Of a stretch of 7,866 nt of DNA, positions 7,514 through 7,866 are shown piece by piece (the first letter of the stretch is position 1; each line of letters begins with the position of its first letter). Below the pieces are notes generated by a model that saw only the letters and a program-made list of their open reading frames with translations, had not been told where the DNA came from and ran no database searches. The translations under genes were made by a program, and so were the position numbers. Location: the NCBI GenBank assembly GCA_946481605.1, contig CAMLPA010000139.1, forward strand, positions 1 through 7,866, read 5' to 3'. The DNA comes from an uncultured Flavihumibacter sp. (GTDB lineage Bacteria > Bacteroidota > Bacteroidia > Chitinophagales > Chitinophagaceae).

Positions 7514-7866
7514 TCAGCTTACGCCACTTCCGGGCGCTATAGAAGTGCCGGGCTGCACGAAATGTAATTTTCCATTTTCCTCGGCCATCAGGATCATGCC
7601 ATTGCTTTCGATCCCCCTCATTTTCCTTGGTGCCAGGTTCACGACCACCACCACCTGCTGCCCGATAATCTGCTCGGGAGCAAAATGAAGCGCTATCCCT
7701 GATACGATGGTTCTTTTCTCAAAACCCAGGTCCACTTCCAGTTTCAGAAGTTTATCTGCTTTCTCCACTTTTTCAGCCTGCACAATGGTTCCTACCTTCA
7801 GTTCTATCTTCGCGAAATCATCAAATACGATGGTTTCTTTTTCGCCTTCCCGTTTATTGACTTCCA
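7514..7866 (-). CDS. metG: Methionyl-tRNA synthetase, C-terminal tRNA-binding domain (partial)
   Basis: The reading frame is open to the right edge of the window, giving the last 116 residues of a longer protein; the internal GTG at 7783 is not its start. The segment is an OB-fold tRNA-binding domain (EMAP II / Trbp111 type) of the kind carried at the C-terminus of many bacterial MetG proteins, where it increases affinity for tRNA and supports dimer formation. Diagnostic stretches are DDFAKIELKVGTIVQAEKVE (about 15-34), KADKLLKLEVDLG (35-47), RTIVSGIALHFAPEQIIG (51-68) and VNLAPRKMRGIESNGMILMA (75-94). The wording KADKLLKLEVDLG followed by IVSGIA fits MetG better than the stand-alone chaperone-like CsaA. 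A charged linker (EVNKREGEKE) before it suggests attachment to an upstream catalytic domain outside the window. The full enzyme charges tRNA-Met with methionine in the cytoplasm. Confidence 0.9.
   Translation of the reverse strand, partial: EVNKREGEKETIVFDDFAKIELKVGTIVQAEKVEKADKLLKLEVDLGFEKRTIVSGIALHFAPEQIIGQQVVVVVNLAPRKMRGIESNGMILMAEENGKLHFVQPGTSIAPGSGVS

Noticed and set aside
7514..7783. Stand-alone 89-residue tRNA-binding protein starting at the GTG at 7783
   Set aside because: The frame stays open to the window edge and the upstream residues (DDFAKIELKVGTI) are the conserved start of the same OB-fold, so this GTG is an internal Val codon.

Overview
This 7.9 kb window looks like chromosomal DNA of a Bacteroidota member, most likely Chitinophagaceae or a close relative. 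That rests on gene content, moderate GC, start codons with no Shine-Dalgarno sequence upstream, and one match to the Bacteroidota TAnnTTTG promoter element. The placement is inference; no 16S or other marker is present. All five protein-coding genes lie on the minus strand, so transcription runs from high to low coordinates. The window is almost fully coding, with intergenic gaps of 8 to 78 bases.

In transcription order: (1) the 3' end of metG (7514-7866), the C-terminal tRNA-binding domain of methionyl-tRNA synthetase, followed by a GC-rich hairpin that may be its terminator. (2) A 1248-residue membrane-anchored protein of AsmA/DUF748-like type (3689-7435), built from repeated short beta-strand units and ending in a lysine-rich tail. 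Its stop codon sits inside an A/T-rich hairpin. (3) A 793-residue bifunctional beta-oxidation enzyme (1237-3618) with the 3-hydroxyacyl-CoA dehydrogenase domain first and the enoyl-CoA hydratase domain second, the FadN arrangement. (4) An ABC transporter ATPase of the bacitracin-exporter (BcrA) type (281-1171), followed after 8 bases by (5) the N-terminal 90 residues of its ABC-2 permease (1-272, cut by the window edge).

Functionally these look like three or four independent units: translation, envelope lipid or outer-membrane homeostasis, fatty-acid breakdown, and an exporter. Only the ATPase and permease clearly work together. All catalytic and nucleotide-binding motifs I looked for are present, and I see no frameshift or broken gene. 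There is no RNA gene, mobile element, CRISPR array or long repeat. I did not find an undescribed multi-gene system; the large AsmA-like protein is the least characterised item and the best candidate for a second look.
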